From JAWVEV01 sp033856535 (GTDB lineage: Bacteria; Actinomycetota; Thermoleophilia; Miltoncostaeales; Miltoncostaeaceae), in NCBI GenBank assembly GCA_033856535.1, contig JAWVEV010000123.1, positions 1-53,658 of the forward strand: DNA of 53,658 nt. Reading direction: 5' to 3'. A model generated the notes under the pieces. It did no database searches, was not told the origin of the DNA, and worked only from the letters and a program-made list of their open reading frames with translations. A program made the translations under genes and the position numbers. Shown here piece by piece: positions 23,560 to 32,558 of this stretch (position 1 is the stretch's first letter; each line of letters starts with the position of its first letter).

Positions 23560-25170
23560 TTACTTCTCGACCCCCACGAAGGCCTGGAACTTCGGCGGAT
23601 CGCCGGGCACGTCCCACGCCGCGATGCCGCCGAGCGGGCCGAGGTTCTCGGCGATCTCGGTCGGCAGCTCGTCGAGGATGCCGGCGTCGCGGAGCGCCCC
23701 GATGAGCTGCTGCGCGTCGATGTAGACCATGCCGTTGAGCGAGTCCGGCAGGCCGGAGGTGGCCGCCGTGAAGCGGGCCGAGTCGGTCAGCTTCTTCTCC
23801 GGCGACTGGACCTGGACGATCGCCTCGCTCGAGGTGCCGATGTAGACCACGTCGCCCTCGATGCCGTAGGTGGCGCTGAGGCCCGGCATGATCGGGAGCT
23901 CCCAGCCCTTGACGCCGTTCTCGAGCGGCACCTGGCGGAAGCGCCCGCCGGCGCCGGCGCCGGTCGCGCCGAGGATCTGCGGGATCCCGGTGCGCAGCTT
24001 GTCGAGCGTGCGCTGGGCGCGGGCCGCATCGTCCACCTTGAGCATGATCACGACGCCGGGGAACTCGCCGCCGGGCAGGACCGCGACGCCGGCCTCGCCG
24101 CCGAAGAGCGCCGCGAGGTCGTCGGTGCTCACGCCGAGCGCGGCCTGCAGCTGGCCGGAGAAGAACTCGACCTGCTGCTTGAGGCCCTCGGCGGCCTCGC
24201 CCTGCGCGTCGCCGAAGCCCGTGGCGATCGCGGACGCCGGGTCCTGGAACCCGAGGTAGGCGATCGCGGTGTCCGGCACCTTGTCGAGGAGCGTCGGCGA
24301 GAAGCCGCCGGCGCCACCGCCCGAGGGCACGTTCGGCGCGACGCCGGTCAGGCGCACGCCCTCGCCCTCGGCCTGGGCGCCGATCCCGACCGCCGCGTTC
24401 TCGCCGATCCCGGCGAGGCCGAGGTCCTCGAGCTCGGGGGTCTCGGCCGAGAGCGCCTTGAACAGGCTGGCGACGTCGAGGTAGACCGTCGCCGCGGTGT
24501 CCGTCGGCAGGCCGTCCAGCGTCTGCTTGAACCGGTCGACGCCGGAGAGGCCGTCGCCCGAGTCGCGGGCGTCCAGCGCCGCGAAGAGGTCGGCCTCGCC
24601 CGAGGCCACGATCAGGGTGTCGTCCTTGACGGCGACCGCCGTGTCGTCGCCGTTGAAGTAGTAGTCGACGCCGGCGTGCTCGCCCTTCGGCGTGTCGAGG
24701 CCGGCCTCGTTCTTGCGGAAGAGGTCGAGCGCCGCGTCCCCCTGGCCCGGCTCGAGCTCGACCACCGCCAGGAACGGGTCCTCGGTCTCGGCCGGCGTCG
24801 CGCCCTCCTGGCCCTCCGTGTCCGGCAGGCGCAGGAACGCGAAGGCGGCCCGGTCGCCGGCCACGCCGCGCAGGTCGTCGAAGGTGATGTCCTCGTCGGC
24901 GAGCTCCTGCTCGGCGTCGGCCACCAGGCCCTGGAAGGCCGGGAACCGGTTCGCCAGGGCGAGCGCCTGGCCCCACTGCTCGCCGGCGTCGTCGGTGGTC
25001 GCGTCGATGTAGACCGGAGCGTCGGCGGGCACGAAGCTGGCCGGGGAGCCGGGGCCGCCGGGCGGCGGCGCATCCGGCCCGTCGTCCGACGAGCAGGCGG
25101 TGGCGACCAGTGCCACCGCGGCGAGGAGCAGCGCGAGCAGCAGGGCGGCGCGGCTGCGGAGAGCGGACAT
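23560..25170 (-). CDS. DUF3352-like lipoprotein
   Basis: This 536-residue exported protein starts with a lipoprotein signal: RSR, a hydrophobic core AALLLALLLAAVALVATAC, and the lipidated cysteine followed by SSDDG. The mature part opens SFVPADAPVYIDATTDDAG and includes TAATVYLDVASLF and a C-terminal GMVYIDAQQLIGALRD. These match the DUF3352 layout common in Thermoleophilia and some other bacteria. It repeats short beta segments and is very acidic. The function is unknown; a periplasmic or surface role is inferred from lipidation. ATG 25170 has GAGGTG upstream and is preferred over the ATG at 25185. It has its own terminator. Confidence 0.82.
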   Translation of the reverse strand: MSALRSRAALLLALLLAAVALVATACSSDDGPDAPPPGGPGSPASFVPADAPVYIDATTDDAGEQWGQALALANRFPAFQGLVADAEQELADEDITFDDLRGVAGDRAAFAFLRLPDTEGQEGATPAETEDPFLAVVELEPGQGDAALDLFRKNEAGLDTPKGEHAGVDYYFNGDDTAVAVKDDTLIVASGEADLFAALDARDSGDGLSGVDRFKQTLDGLPTDTAATVYLDVASLFKALSAETPELEDLGLAGIGENAAVGIGAQAEGEGVRLTGVAPNVPSGGGAGGFSPTLLDKVPDTAIAYLGFQDPASAIATGFGDAQGEAAEGLKQQVEFFSGQLQAALGVSTDDLAALFGGEAGVAVLPGGEFPGVVIMLKVDDAARAQRTLDKLRTGIPQILGATGAGAGGRFRQVPLENGVKGWELPIMPGLSATYGIEGDVVYIGTSSEAIVQVQSPEKKLTDSARFTAATSGLPDSLNGMVYIDAQQLIGALRDAGILDELPTEIAENLGPLGGIAAWDVPGDPPKFQAFVGVEK

Positions 25171-25208
25171 GGGGGCACCTCGCATGCCGTGGACCTCCGG
25201 TCGGTGAC

Positions 25209-25227
25209 GGCCCGCGCGGAGCGGGCC
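25209..25227 (-). terminator. Terminator hairpin after gpsA
   Basis: GGCCCGC and GCGGGCC form a perfect 7-bp stem around a 5-nt loop, 14 nt after the gpsA stop. It separates the aroA-gpsA operon from the DUF3352 gene. Confidence 0.6.
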
Positions 25228-25240
25228 CGGAAAGGTTAGA

Positions 25241-26191
25241 TCACTCCGTCGAGGGGGCGCGGGCCATCAGCGCCTCCAGGCACTCGGCCACGGGCTTGCC
25301 GGCGACCGCCGCCGCGACCTCGGTCGAGATCGGCAGCTCGACGCCGGCGGCCTCGGCCAGCCGCAGCAGGTTGCCGGCGGTCCAGAGCCCCTCGGCGACC
25401 TGGCCCAGGCGCTCCTCCACCCGGTCCGCGGGGAGCCCGCGGGCGATCAGCTCGCCGGCGCTGCGGTTGCGGCTGTGGGAGCTGGTGCAGGTGGCGACCA
25501 GGTCGCCCATGCCGGCCAGGCCCTGAAAGGTGGCCGGGCGGGCGCCGTGGACGAGCCCGAGGCGCGTCATCTCGGCCAGCCCCCGGGTGATCAGGGTGGC
25601 CTTGGCGTTGTCGCCGAAGCCCAGCCCGTCGGACATGCCGGCCGCGATCGCGATCACGTTCTTGGCCGCGGCGCAGAGCTCGACGCCGGCGAGGTCGTCG
25701 TTCAGGTAGACGCGGAAGCGCGGCCCGGTGAAGAGCTCCTGGACCCGCTCGCGGAGCTCCGGCGCGCCGGCCACCACCGCGGCCGCGGGCTGGTTCGCCG
25801 CGACCTCCTCGGCGTGGTTCGGCCCGCTGAGGACCGCGAAGGGGGTGCCCGGCGGCAGCACGTCGCCCCAGGCCTCGGACAGGCGCCGGCCGGTGGCCGG
25901 GTCGAGCCCCTTGGTGAGCGAGAGGACGCCGGCGCCGGCCGCCAGGCGCGGCACGACCCAGGCCGCGGCCTCGGCGGTCGCCCGGCTCGGAACCGCCAGC
26001 ACCACCAGGCTCGCGCCCTCGATGGCGTCCCGGTCGCCGAGGTGGCGGAGCTCGACGCCGCCGTCCCCCTCGGCGGCCAGCGCACCGGCCTGCGCCGCGG
26101 TGCGGGCGACGAGGCGAACCGGCTCCGACCCCTGGGCCAGCAGGCGCGCGGCGGCGCGCCCCCACGAGCCGGCGCCGACCACGGCGACCAC
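25241..26191 (-). CDS. gpsA: Glycerol-3-phosphate dehydrogenase [NAD(P)+]
   Basis: GpsA makes sn-glycerol 3-phosphate, the backbone acylated by the PlsX/PlsY and PlsC steps encoded nearby. The 316-residue protein has the Rossmann motif VVGAGSWGRAAARLLAQ at the N-terminus, SLTKGLD, LSGPNHAEEVA (a small change from the usual SGPSFAxEV), the catalytic AAKNVIAIAAG and a FQGLAGMGDLVATCTS segment. The GTG overlaps the der stop by one base (TAGTG). It is the last gene of the operon starting at aroA. Confidence 0.95.
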   Translation of the reverse strand: MVAVVGAGSWGRAAARLLAQGSEPVRLVARTAAQAGALAAEGDGGVELRHLGDRDAIEGASLVVLAVPSRATAEAAAWVVPRLAAGAGVLSLTKGLDPATGRRLSEAWGDVLPPGTPFAVLSGPNHAEEVAANQPAAAVVAGAPELRERVQELFTGPRFRVYLNDDLAGVELCAAAKNVIAIAAGMSDGLGFGDNAKATLITRGLAEMTRLGLVHGARPATFQGLAGMGDLVATCTSSHSRNRSAGELIARGLPADRVEERLGQVAEGLWTAGNLLRLAEAAGVELPISTEVAAAVAGKPVAECLEALMARAPSTE

Positions 26192-27618
26192 TACCTGCGG
26201 CCCCTCACCTCGATGACGAGCGGGACACCGTCGAGGTCGAAGCGCTGGCGGATCCGGTTCTCGAGCCAGAAGCCGTAGTCGCGGGTGAGCAGCGAGCGGT
26301 CGTTCACCTCGAGCCGGAAGGTGGGCGGCGCGCTGTCGGTCTGCACCAGGTAGCGCAGCGACAGGCGCCGGCCGCCCTTGCGCGGCCCGGGCCGCTCCTC
26401 GACCAGCTCGCGCAGCAGCTCGTTGAGCTTGTGGGTGGAGGTGCGGCCGCGGTACTGCTCGTAGAGCCGCAGCGCGGCCGGCAGCAGCCGGTGGAGGCCC
26501 TCCCCGCTCACCGCCGAGCACGGCTCGATGGGCGGCCGCTGGCGCGACTTCGCCCGCACCTTGCCGCGCACGTGCACCAGGTCCGGCTGGGCCAGGTCCC
26601 ACTTGTTGATCGCCAGCAGCGTCGCGCAGTGGGCGTGCGCCGCGCGGTCGACGGCGTTCAGGTCGCTGTCCGTGATGCCCTCGGTCGCGTCGGCCACCAC
26701 GAGCGCCACGTCGCTGCGCTCGGCCGCCTGGAGGGCCCGGATCTGGCTGTAGCCCTCCACCCCCTCCTTCATGCGGCCGCGCTTGCGCAGGCCGGCGGTG
26801 TCGATCAGGACCACCTCGCGGCCGTCGACCTCGATCAGCGTGTCGACCGGGTCGCGCGTGGTGCCCGGCCGCTCGTGCACCACCACCCGCTCCTCGCCGA
26901 GCAGGGCGTTCAGCAGCGAGCTCTTGCCGACGTTGGGCCGCCCGAGGATGCAGATCGCGGGCGGCGGCGCGTCGTCGGGCTCGAAGGCGGCGCGGGGCGC
27001 GTCGGGCAGCCGGGCCACCACCGCGTCCAGCAGGTCGCCCGCCCCGCGGCCGTGCTGGGCCGACACCGGGAAGACGTCGCCCAGGCCCATCTGGCGCAGG
27101 TTCTCGGCCGCCAGCTCCGGCGCCAGCGTGTCGCACTTGTTGGCGACGAGGAGGATGTCGGGACCGTGGCCGGCCTTGCGCAGGCGGTCGGCGATCTCGA
27201 GGTCGCCGGCGGTGGGGGCGACGCGGACGTCGACCACGAGCAGGATCAGGTCCGCTTCCTCGATCGCGCGCATCGCCTGCCCCGACACCTGGCGTCCGAT
27301 CGGCGTCGGGTCGGCCTCGTCGATGCCGCCGGTGTCCACGAGCTGGAAGGCGCGGCCGTTCCATTCGGCGCCGGCCTGGCGGCGGTCGCGCGTGACCCCC
27401 GGTTGGGAGTCGACCACCGCTTCGCGCCGGCCGGCGAGCCGGTTGAACAGCGTCGACTTGCCCACGTTGGGATAGCCGACGATCGCCACCACGGGCTGCC
27501 CGGCCGCGAGCGTGCTGCCGGTCGCGTGGCGGCGCGAGCGCGCGCGCAGGCGCGGGTCCGGCCGGCCGCCGTCCTCGGCGGGCTCGCCCTCCGTGCGCTC
27601 CTCCGGCTCGTCAGTCAC
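26191..27618 (-). CDS. der: Ribosome-associated GTPase Der (EngA)
   Basis: Der is an essential GTPase for 50S assembly with two tandem G domains and a KH-like C-terminal domain. The first domain has GYPNVGKST, a DTGG box and ANKCD. The second has GRPNVGKSS, DTAGLRKRGRMKEGVE and INKWD. The C-terminus, VNDRSLLTRDYGFWLENRIR onward, is the KH domain. At 475 residues it carries an extra acidic/basic N-terminal extension of about 40 residues, as in many actinobacteria. The GTG overlaps the plsC end by 8 nt. Confidence 0.97.
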   Translation of the reverse strand: MTDEPEERTEGEPAEDGGRPDPRLRARSRRHATGSTLAAGQPVVAIVGYPNVGKSTLFNRLAGRREAVVDSQPGVTRDRRQAGAEWNGRAFQLVDTGGIDEADPTPIGRQVSGQAMRAIEEADLILLVVDVRVAPTAGDLEIADRLRKAGHGPDILLVANKCDTLAPELAAENLRQMGLGDVFPVSAQHGRGAGDLLDAVVARLPDAPRAAFEPDDAPPPAICILGRPNVGKSSLLNALLGEERVVVHERPGTTRDPVDTLIEVDGREVVLIDTAGLRKRGRMKEGVEGYSQIRALQAAERSDVALVVADATEGITDSDLNAVDRAAHAHCATLLAINKWDLAQPDLVHVRGKVRAKSRQRPPIEPCSAVSGEGLHRLLPAALRLYEQYRGRTSTHKLNELLRELVEERPGPRKGGRRLSLRYLVQTDSAPPTFRLEVNDRSLLTRDYGFWLENRIRQRFDLDGVPLVIEVRGRR

Positions 27619-28267
27619 CGGCGGCCTCCCGAAGGGGCCCGGCTCCGGCCGGGCCGCCGGCCGCCGGGAGCAGGTCGGCGATCGCCGCCATCAGCCGGTC
27701 GGCGGCGGCCTGGGCGCGCGCGGAGCGCGGGCCCTCGGCCAGGTCGGAGAGGTCCAGCGGCGGGCCGAAGACCACGCGCGAGGGGCCGAAGAGGCGCTGC
27801 GTGCCCCAGATCGCGGCCGGCACCGCGGCGATGCCCGGCTCGAGCGCCAGCGCGCCGGCGCCCGGCATCGCCGGGAGCATGCGCCCGTCCCTCGAGCGCG
27901 TGCCCTCGGGGAACATCAGCAGCGTGTCGCCCCGGCCGAGCAGCTCGCGGGCCATGCGGATGGCGTCGCGGTCGGCGCCGCCCCGGCGGACCGGGAACGC
28001 GCCCTGCTTACGGATGAACGAACCCACCAGCGGGATACGGAAGAGCTCCTCCTTGGCCATGTAGTAGACGCGGCGCGGCATCGCGGCCAGACCCACGAAG
28101 GGCGGGTCCTTCTGCGAGACGTGGTTCGCCACGATCAGGAGGCCGCCGGTCGCCGGCAGGTGCTCCCTGCCGGACACCTGCAGCCGATTGAGCTTGCTCA
28201 TCGGGAAGAAGATCGTCCAGGCGATGAGCCACCACCGCGTCTGGATCCTGGGGGCCTTCGCGCTCAT
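27611..28267 (-). CDS. 1-acyl-sn-glycerol-3-phosphate acyltransferase (PlsC family)
   Basis: This 218-residue membrane-associated enzyme shows the two acyltransferase motifs NHVSQKDPPFVG (HX4D) and FPEGTRSRDG. IAAVPAAIWGTQRLFG follows further down. It likely acylates lysophosphatidate to phosphatidate. Its place between cmk and der is typical of actinobacteria. ATGA overlaps link it to cmk, and an 8-nt overlap links it to der. Paralogues with other lipid substrates cannot be excluded. Confidence 0.88.
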   Translation of the reverse strand: MSAKAPRIQTRWWLIAWTIFFPMSKLNRLQVSGREHLPATGGLLIVANHVSQKDPPFVGLAAMPRRVYYMAKEELFRIPLVGSFIRKQGAFPVRRGGADRDAIRMARELLGRGDTLLMFPEGTRSRDGRMLPAMPGAGALALEPGIAAVPAAIWGTQRLFGPSRVVFGPPLDLSDLAEGPRSARAQAAADRLMAAIADLLPAAGGPAGAGPLREAAGD

Positions 28268-28938
28268 CGCGACCCGGCGGGGCGGGTCGCCGCGGCGAGC
28301 CCGGCGATGAGCTCCACCACCTCGTCGGCGGTGAGCGCCGAGCTGTCGATCACCACGGCCCCCTGGGCCACCCGCAGCGGCGAGACCGCCCGGGTGGAGT
28401 CGAGCTCGTCGCGCCGGCGGACGTCGGCGAGCACCTCGTCGTGGGTCAGCTCGACGCCCTGGACGGCGAGCTCGTCGCGGCGCCGGCGCGCCCGCTCCTC
28501 ATCGCTGGCGGTGAGGAAGACCTTGATCTCGGCCGTCGGGCACACCGCCGTGCCGATGTCGCGCCCCTCGCAGACCCAGTCCCCGGCCCGCATCAGGGAC
28601 CGTTGGGCCGCGACCATCGCCTCGCGCACGCCGGCGTGGGCGGCGACCTCGGAGACCCGGGCGGTGACCTCGGGGTGGCGGATCGCCTCGGTGGCGTCCG
28701 CGTCGGCGATCCAGACGCGGCCCCCCTCCGCCTCGGGCTCGAGCACCGCCGGGTTCGCGTGGGCGAGCGCGCTCAGCTCGTCCGCCGCGCCGGGGTCGAC
28801 GCCGCGCTCCAGCGCCAGCCAGGTGAGCGCCCGGTACATCGCGCCGGTGTCGAGGTGCCCCACGCCGAGCCGGCGCGCCACCGCGCGCGCGACCGTGCTC
28901 TTGCCGGCGCCGGCCGGCCCGTCGATCGCCACGATCAC
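28264..28938 (-). CDS. cmk: Cytidylate kinase
   Basis: Cmk phosphorylates CMP and dCMP. The 224-residue P-loop kinase begins VIVAIDGPAGAGKSTVARAV and has LDTGAMYRALT. A GRDIGTAVCP segment and the lid with RRRDELDSTRAVSPLR complete the active site. The GTG overlaps the aroA stop (GTGA). The aroA-cmk pair is conserved throughout bacteria. Confidence 0.96.
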   Translation of the reverse strand: MIVAIDGPAGAGKSTVARAVARRLGVGHLDTGAMYRALTWLALERGVDPGAADELSALAHANPAVLEPEAEGGRVWIADADATEAIRHPEVTARVSEVAAHAGVREAMVAAQRSLMRAGDWVCEGRDIGTAVCPTAEIKVFLTASDEERARRRRDELAVQGVELTHDEVLADVRRRDELDSTRAVSPLRVAQGAVVIDSSALTADEVVELIAGLAAATRPAGSR

Positions 28939-30236
28939 GCCGGCGCCCCGATCGCCACGAGGTCCCGGGCGAAACCCGGGTACGAGACCGACACGGCCTC
29001 GAAGCCGGCCACGGCCACGCCGTCGACGCTGGCCAGGCCGCCGACGGCGCCGAGCATGGCCAGGCGGTGGTCGCCCTCGGCGGCCACGTCGCCGCCGGCC
29101 AGGCGGCCGGTCCCGAAGACCTCGAAGCCGTCCCCGCGCTCCTCGGCGCGGGCGCCCATCGCGCGGAGGGCGCGCACCACGGTCGCGATCCGGTCGCTCT
29201 CCTTCACGCGCAGCTCCGCCGCCCCGCGGACCACGGTCACGCCCGAGGCGAACGCCCCCAGCAGGCCCACCAGCGGAAGCTCGTCGATGGTGGCCGGGAC
29301 CTCCTCGGGCGCGACCTCGACCGCGCGCAGGCCGCCGGCCCGGCGCACCACCAGGTCGCCACACGGCTCGCCGCCCTCGTCCGGCCCCCGCTCGACGGTG
29401 ATCTCGGCGCCCATCCGCTCCATGATCCGCAGCAGGCCGGTGCGCGCGGGGTTCAGGTTCACGCCCGACAGGCGCACCTCGGGGTCGGCGCGCAGGGCGG
29501 CGGCCACCATCAGCGGCGCGGCCGAGGAGAAATCGCCGGGCACGCGCAGGTCCGGCAGCGACAGGCCCTCCACCGGGCCGCGCACGCCGGCCGCCAGGCC
29601 GTCGCGCATCACCTCGACGCCGGCGGCGGCCAGCATCCGCTCGGTGTGGTCGCGCGAGGGCGCCGGCTCGCGCACCCAGGTCTCCCCCTCCGCGAAGAGC
29701 CCCGCCAGCAGCAGGCAGCTCTTCACCTGGGCGCTCGCGACCTCGAGCTCGTGCACCTGGCCGCGCAGCGGGCGGCCGCCGTCCACAACGATCGGCGGCG
29801 TCCCGCCGGGCGCGCTGAAGATCGCCGCGCCCATACTCCGCAGCGGCCGGGCGATGCGGGCCATGGGCCGGCTGCGCAGGCTGTCGTCGCCGTCCAGGAC
29901 GACCTTGTCGGCCCGCTGGCCCACCAGCAGCCCGGTGAGCAGGCGCATGAGCGTGCCGGCGTTGGCGCAGTCGATCATCGGCGGCGGGCGCAGGCCGCGC
30001 AGGCCGCGCCCCCGGATGCGGACGGCGTCGCCGAGCTCGCCCGCGATCTCGACGCCGGAGGCCTCCATCGCCGCGCGGGTCGCGCCGGTGTCGGCCGAGT
30101 CGAGCGGGCGCTCGACCGCGACCTCGCGATCCGACACCGCGCCGAGCATCAGGGCACGGTGGGTGATCGACTTGTCCGGCGGCACCCTGACGGTGCCCCG
30201 GAGCGCGGGTGCTGGGGGCACGCGGACGAGCGCCAT
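28935..30236 (-). CDS. aroA: 3-phosphoshikimate 1-carboxyvinyltransferase (EPSP synthase)
   Basis: EPSP synthase joins shikimate 3-phosphate and PEP in aromatic synthesis. The 433-residue protein has PPDKSITHRALML, DCANAGTLMRL, SAQVKSCLLLAGL, SRDHTERML, LNPARTGL and KESDRI. The combination RxHxE (RDHTE), SAQxK (SAQVK) and NPxR (NPAR) marks class II enzymes, which are generally glyphosate-insensitive. It heads the aroA-cmk-plsC-der-gpsA operon. The ATG is preceded by a -10-like TAGTCT at 6 nt and no ribosome binding site, which suggests a leaderless mRNA. It is divergent from the SDR gene. Confidence 0.96.
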   Translation of the reverse strand: MALVRVPPAPALRGTVRVPPDKSITHRALMLGAVSDREVAVERPLDSADTGATRAAMEASGVEIAGELGDAVRIRGRGLRGLRPPPMIDCANAGTLMRLLTGLLVGQRADKVVLDGDDSLRSRPMARIARPLRSMGAAIFSAPGGTPPIVVDGGRPLRGQVHELEVASAQVKSCLLLAGLFAEGETWVREPAPSRDHTERMLAAAGVEVMRDGLAAGVRGPVEGLSLPDLRVPGDFSSAAPLMVAAALRADPEVRLSGVNLNPARTGLLRIMERMGAEITVERGPDEGGEPCGDLVVRRAGGLRAVEVAPEEVPATIDELPLVGLLGAFASGVTVVRGAAELRVKESDRIATVVRALRAMGARAEERGDGFEVFGTGRLAGGDVAAEGDHRLAMLGAVGGLASVDGVAVAGFEAVSVSYPGFARDLVAIGAPA

Positions 30237-30242
30237 GCGGAG

Positions 30243-30248
30243 AGACTA
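30243..30248 (-). promoter_or_regulatory. -10 element, leaderless start of aroA operon
   Basis: Minus-strand TAGTCT ends 6 nt before the aroA ATG. The intervening CTCCGC has no Shine-Dalgarno character. Confidence 0.45.
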
Positions 30249-30286
30249 CTCACGCCGGCGCCGCGCCCACCGGGCGGGCAGGCCGC

Positions 30287-30292
30287 TAACGT
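30287..30292 (+). promoter_or_regulatory. -10 element, leaderless start of the SDR gene
   Basis: TAACGT ends 8 nt before the ATG at 30301, again without a ribosome binding site. With the aroA element it forms a compact 64-bp divergent promoter region. Confidence 0.45.
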
Positions 30293-30300
30293 CGGGCGCG

Positions 30301-31215
30301 ATGTCCGGAGCGTTGGGGGGCAAGGTGGCGCTGGTCGCCGGCGCCACGCGGGGCGCCGGCCGCGGCGTCGCGGTCGCCCTGGGCGAGGCCGGGGCGACGG
30401 TCTACTGCACCGGTCGCAGCACCCGGGAGCGGCGCTCCGAGTACGACCGGCCCGAGACGATCGAGGAGACGGCCGAGCTCGTGACCGCGGCCGGCGGGGC
30501 CGGGATCGCCGTCCCGGTCGACCATCTCGAGCCCGAGCAGGTCGCCGCGCTCGTCGCCCGGATCGACGCCGAGCGCGGCCGCCTGGACGTGCTGGTGAAC
30601 GACGTCTGGGGCGCCGAGAAGCTCTTCTCCTTCGACGCCCCGCTGTGGGAGCACGACCTCGCCGACGGGCTGCGGCTGCTGCGGCTGGCGGTCGACACCC
30701 ACCTGATCACCAGCCACCACGCGCTGCCGCTGCTCATCCGCCACCCCGGCGGGCTGGTGGTCGAGATGACCGACGGGACGGCCGAGTACAACGCCGCCAC
30801 GCTCCGCAACTCGGCCTTCTACGACCTCGCCAAGGCCGCCGTGATCCGGCTGGCGTTCGTGCAGGCGACCGAGCTGGGGCCGCACGGCGGGACCGCGGTC
30901 GCGCTCACGCCCGGCTGGATGCGCTCGGAGATGATGCTCGACGCCTTCGGCGTGACCGAGGAGACCTGGCCCGACGCGCTGGCGCGGGTCCCCCACTTCG
31001 CGGTCTCCGAGTCGCCGCGCTTCGTGGGCCGCGCGGTGGCGGCGCTCGCCGCGGACCCGGACCGGGCGCGCCACTCGGGCCGCTCCACCTCGAGCGGCGA
31101 GCTGGCGCGGGAGTACGGCTTCACCGACCTGGACGGATCGCGGCCGGACTGCTGGCGCTACATGGTCGAGGTGGTCGACGCCGGCGGCCCGGCCGACGCG
31201 ACCGGGTACCGCTAG
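30301..31215 (+). CDS. Short-chain dehydrogenase/reductase (SDR) family oxidoreductase
   Basis: This 304-residue protein has the SDR cofactor motif VAGATRGAGRGVAVALGEAG, a GRSTRER segment consistent with NADP(H) preference, and NDVWGAEKLF in place of the usual NNAG. The catalytic YDLAK follows (FYDLAKAAVIRLAF), then TPGWMRSEMM. The C-terminus is about 50 residues longer than that of minimal SDRs. The substrate is not evident. It is a single gene, convergent with the next one with only 4 bp between the stops. Confidence 0.9.
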   Translation: MSGALGGKVALVAGATRGAGRGVAVALGEAGATVYCTGRSTRERRSEYDRPETIEETAELVTAAGGAGIAVPVDHLEPEQVAALVARIDAERGRLDVLVNDVWGAEKLFSFDAPLWEHDLADGLRLLRLAVDTHLITSHHALPLLIRHPGGLVVEMTDGTAEYNAATLRNSAFYDLAKAAVIRLAFVQATELGPHGGTAVALTPGWMRSEMMLDAFGVTEETWPDALARVPHFAVSESPRFVGRAVAALAADPDRARHSGRSTSSGELAREYGFTDLDGSRPDCWRYMVEVVDAGGPADATGYR

Positions 31216-31219
31216 GCCG

Positions 31220-32155
31220 TCACGCCACGACCGTCGGGTCGATCGAGCGGGCCACGCGCAGCGCGACCTCCACGGCCTGCGGCATCCCGCGCACCTGGAC
31301 GCCGAAGGCGCGCTCCGGCGTCTCCCAGACCAGCGTCGCCAGGCCGCGGCCGCGCAGGACGCCCATCGCGTCGCCGACCGGCACCTCCCGCGCACCGCGC
31401 CCGCCGGTGTCGGGGCTGGCGAGCGGCGCCGGCGCCTGGCGCACGAGCACCCGCGCGGTCTCGGCGCCGCTCCAGGTGAGGATCAGGGCCGGCGGGGCCG
31501 CCGGGTAGGCGATGTCGGGCTCGACCCGCACCGGGCCGCGCTCCAGCCCGGGCGGCACCCAGGCCGGCAGCCAGGGCTCGAAGCCGGCCTCGAAGGACGC
31601 GTCGGCGATCGTCGTCGCCCAGCGGCCTCCGCCGATGCCGGCGGCCATGCCGTGGGTCGCGCCGAGCCGGCCGCCCACCGACGCGCCGTCGACGCGCAGC
31701 TCGGCCACGCCGGCCCGGATCAGCCGGCCGATCGGCTCGCCGCGCTCGTCCAGGGCGTCGACCGCGATCACGATCGCATCCGGGCCGATCCGGACCAGGG
31801 CCAGGCCGTCGCGGGCCGGGGTCGCCGGCGCCTCGACCTCCTCCCCCGCGATCACCGGCCGCATCGCGACCGCCTCGGGCGCGAGCCGCGCGGCCAGCAC
31901 GCGGTCCGCGGGCGACTCGAGGCCGACCGACGCGGCCACCACCGGGCGCCAGCGGCTCGGCCGCCCCGGCGGGCAGGACACCCGCGCGATCACCTCGCCG
32001 GTCTCCGCCACCCAGGCCAGCCGGGCCCGCGGCGGATCCCCCACGACCGAGCCCGCGACGATCGGCAGGCCGCCCGCGCCGGGCAGGGCGGCCACCACCG
32101 GGTGGCCCAGCGCCCGCTCGGCGAGCTCGGCCGCGCGTCGCTCGGCGTCCTCCAT
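31220..32155 (-). CDS. Uncharacterised protein
   Basis: I do not recognise a family. From ATG 32155 the product has 311 residues. It begins MEDAERRAAELAERALGHPV, is rich in Ala/Gly/Pro and beta-strand patterns, and lacks a signal peptide, membrane helix or cysteine clusters. Two parts repeat the style of a lipoprotein-like or DUF beta-sandwich fold, including a VAGSVVGDPPRARLAWV strand pair and GVQVRGMPQAVEVALRVARS at the end. The frame extends further upstream to 32608 but there overlaps two plus-strand genes, so the ATG is preferred. It is divergent from the 84-residue gene. Confidence 0.65.
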   Translation of the reverse strand: MEDAERRAAELAERALGHPVVAALPGAGGLPIVAGSVVGDPPRARLAWVAETGEVIARVSCPPGRPSRWRPVVAASVGLESPADRVLAARLAPEAVAMRPVIAGEEVEAPATPARDGLALVRIGPDAIVIAVDALDERGEPIGRLIRAGVAELRVDGASVGGRLGATHGMAAGIGGGRWATTIADASFEAGFEPWLPAWVPPGLERGPVRVEPDIAYPAAPPALILTWSGAETARVLVRQAPAPLASPDTGGRGAREVPVGDAMGVLRGRGLATLVWETPERAFGVQVRGMPQAVEVALRVARSIDPTVVA

Positions 32156-32209
32156 CCGTGCATCATCACAGGCCGGCCCGGGTCGGCGACGCGCGGAGCG
32201 GCCGTCTCC

Positions 32210-32239
32210 TATGGTCTGAGGCCGAGACAAGGAGGACGG
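32210..32239 (+). promoter_or_regulatory. -10 element and strong RBS for the 84-residue gene
   Basis: TATGGT (32210-32215) is a -10 candidate and AAGGAGGA precedes the ATG at 32242 at about 6-nt spacing. This contrasts with the leaderless genes in the same window. Confidence 0.45.
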
Positions 32240-32241
32240 AA

Positions 32242-32496
32242 ATGGCGCTGAGCGAAGCGACCCTGGCCCGGCTCGAGGCCCTGCGCGGACGCGGCTGCGA
32301 GGTGAGCGACCCGGTCGAGGAGACCGGCGGATGGACCTGCGCGATCCGGCTCCCCGGCGGCGGCGAGGCCGCCGGCCGCGGTGAGCACGCGGACGCCGCC
32401 GCGAGCGCGGCGGCCGGCGAGGCCGAGCGGTTGATCGACGTCGTCCAGGAGGCCTCGGAGGAGTCGTTCCCGGCCTCGGACCCGCCGGGCTACTGA
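32242..32496 (+). CDS. Small protein ending in the SFPASDPP motif
   Basis: The 84-residue soluble protein has an excellent AAGGAGG ribosome binding site. Residues 1-50 read as two short strands and a helix around GGWTCAIRLPGGGEAAGRGE. The last residues, EESFPASDPPGY, match a short C-terminal motif found on many unrelated small bacterial proteins whose role is not established. Two cysteines are present. The stop lies at the junction with the hydrolase gene, where CTGA could couple the two. Confidence 0.75.
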   Translation: MALSEATLARLEALRGRGCEVSDPVEETGGWTCAIRLPGGGEAAGRGEHADAAASAAAGEAERLIDVVQEASEESFPASDPPGY

Positions 32497-32558
32497 GCCC
32501 GCCGGCCGATCCGGCCCCGCTGCGCGTCGCGCGCGGCGGGGTCGCCATCGAGGGGGAG

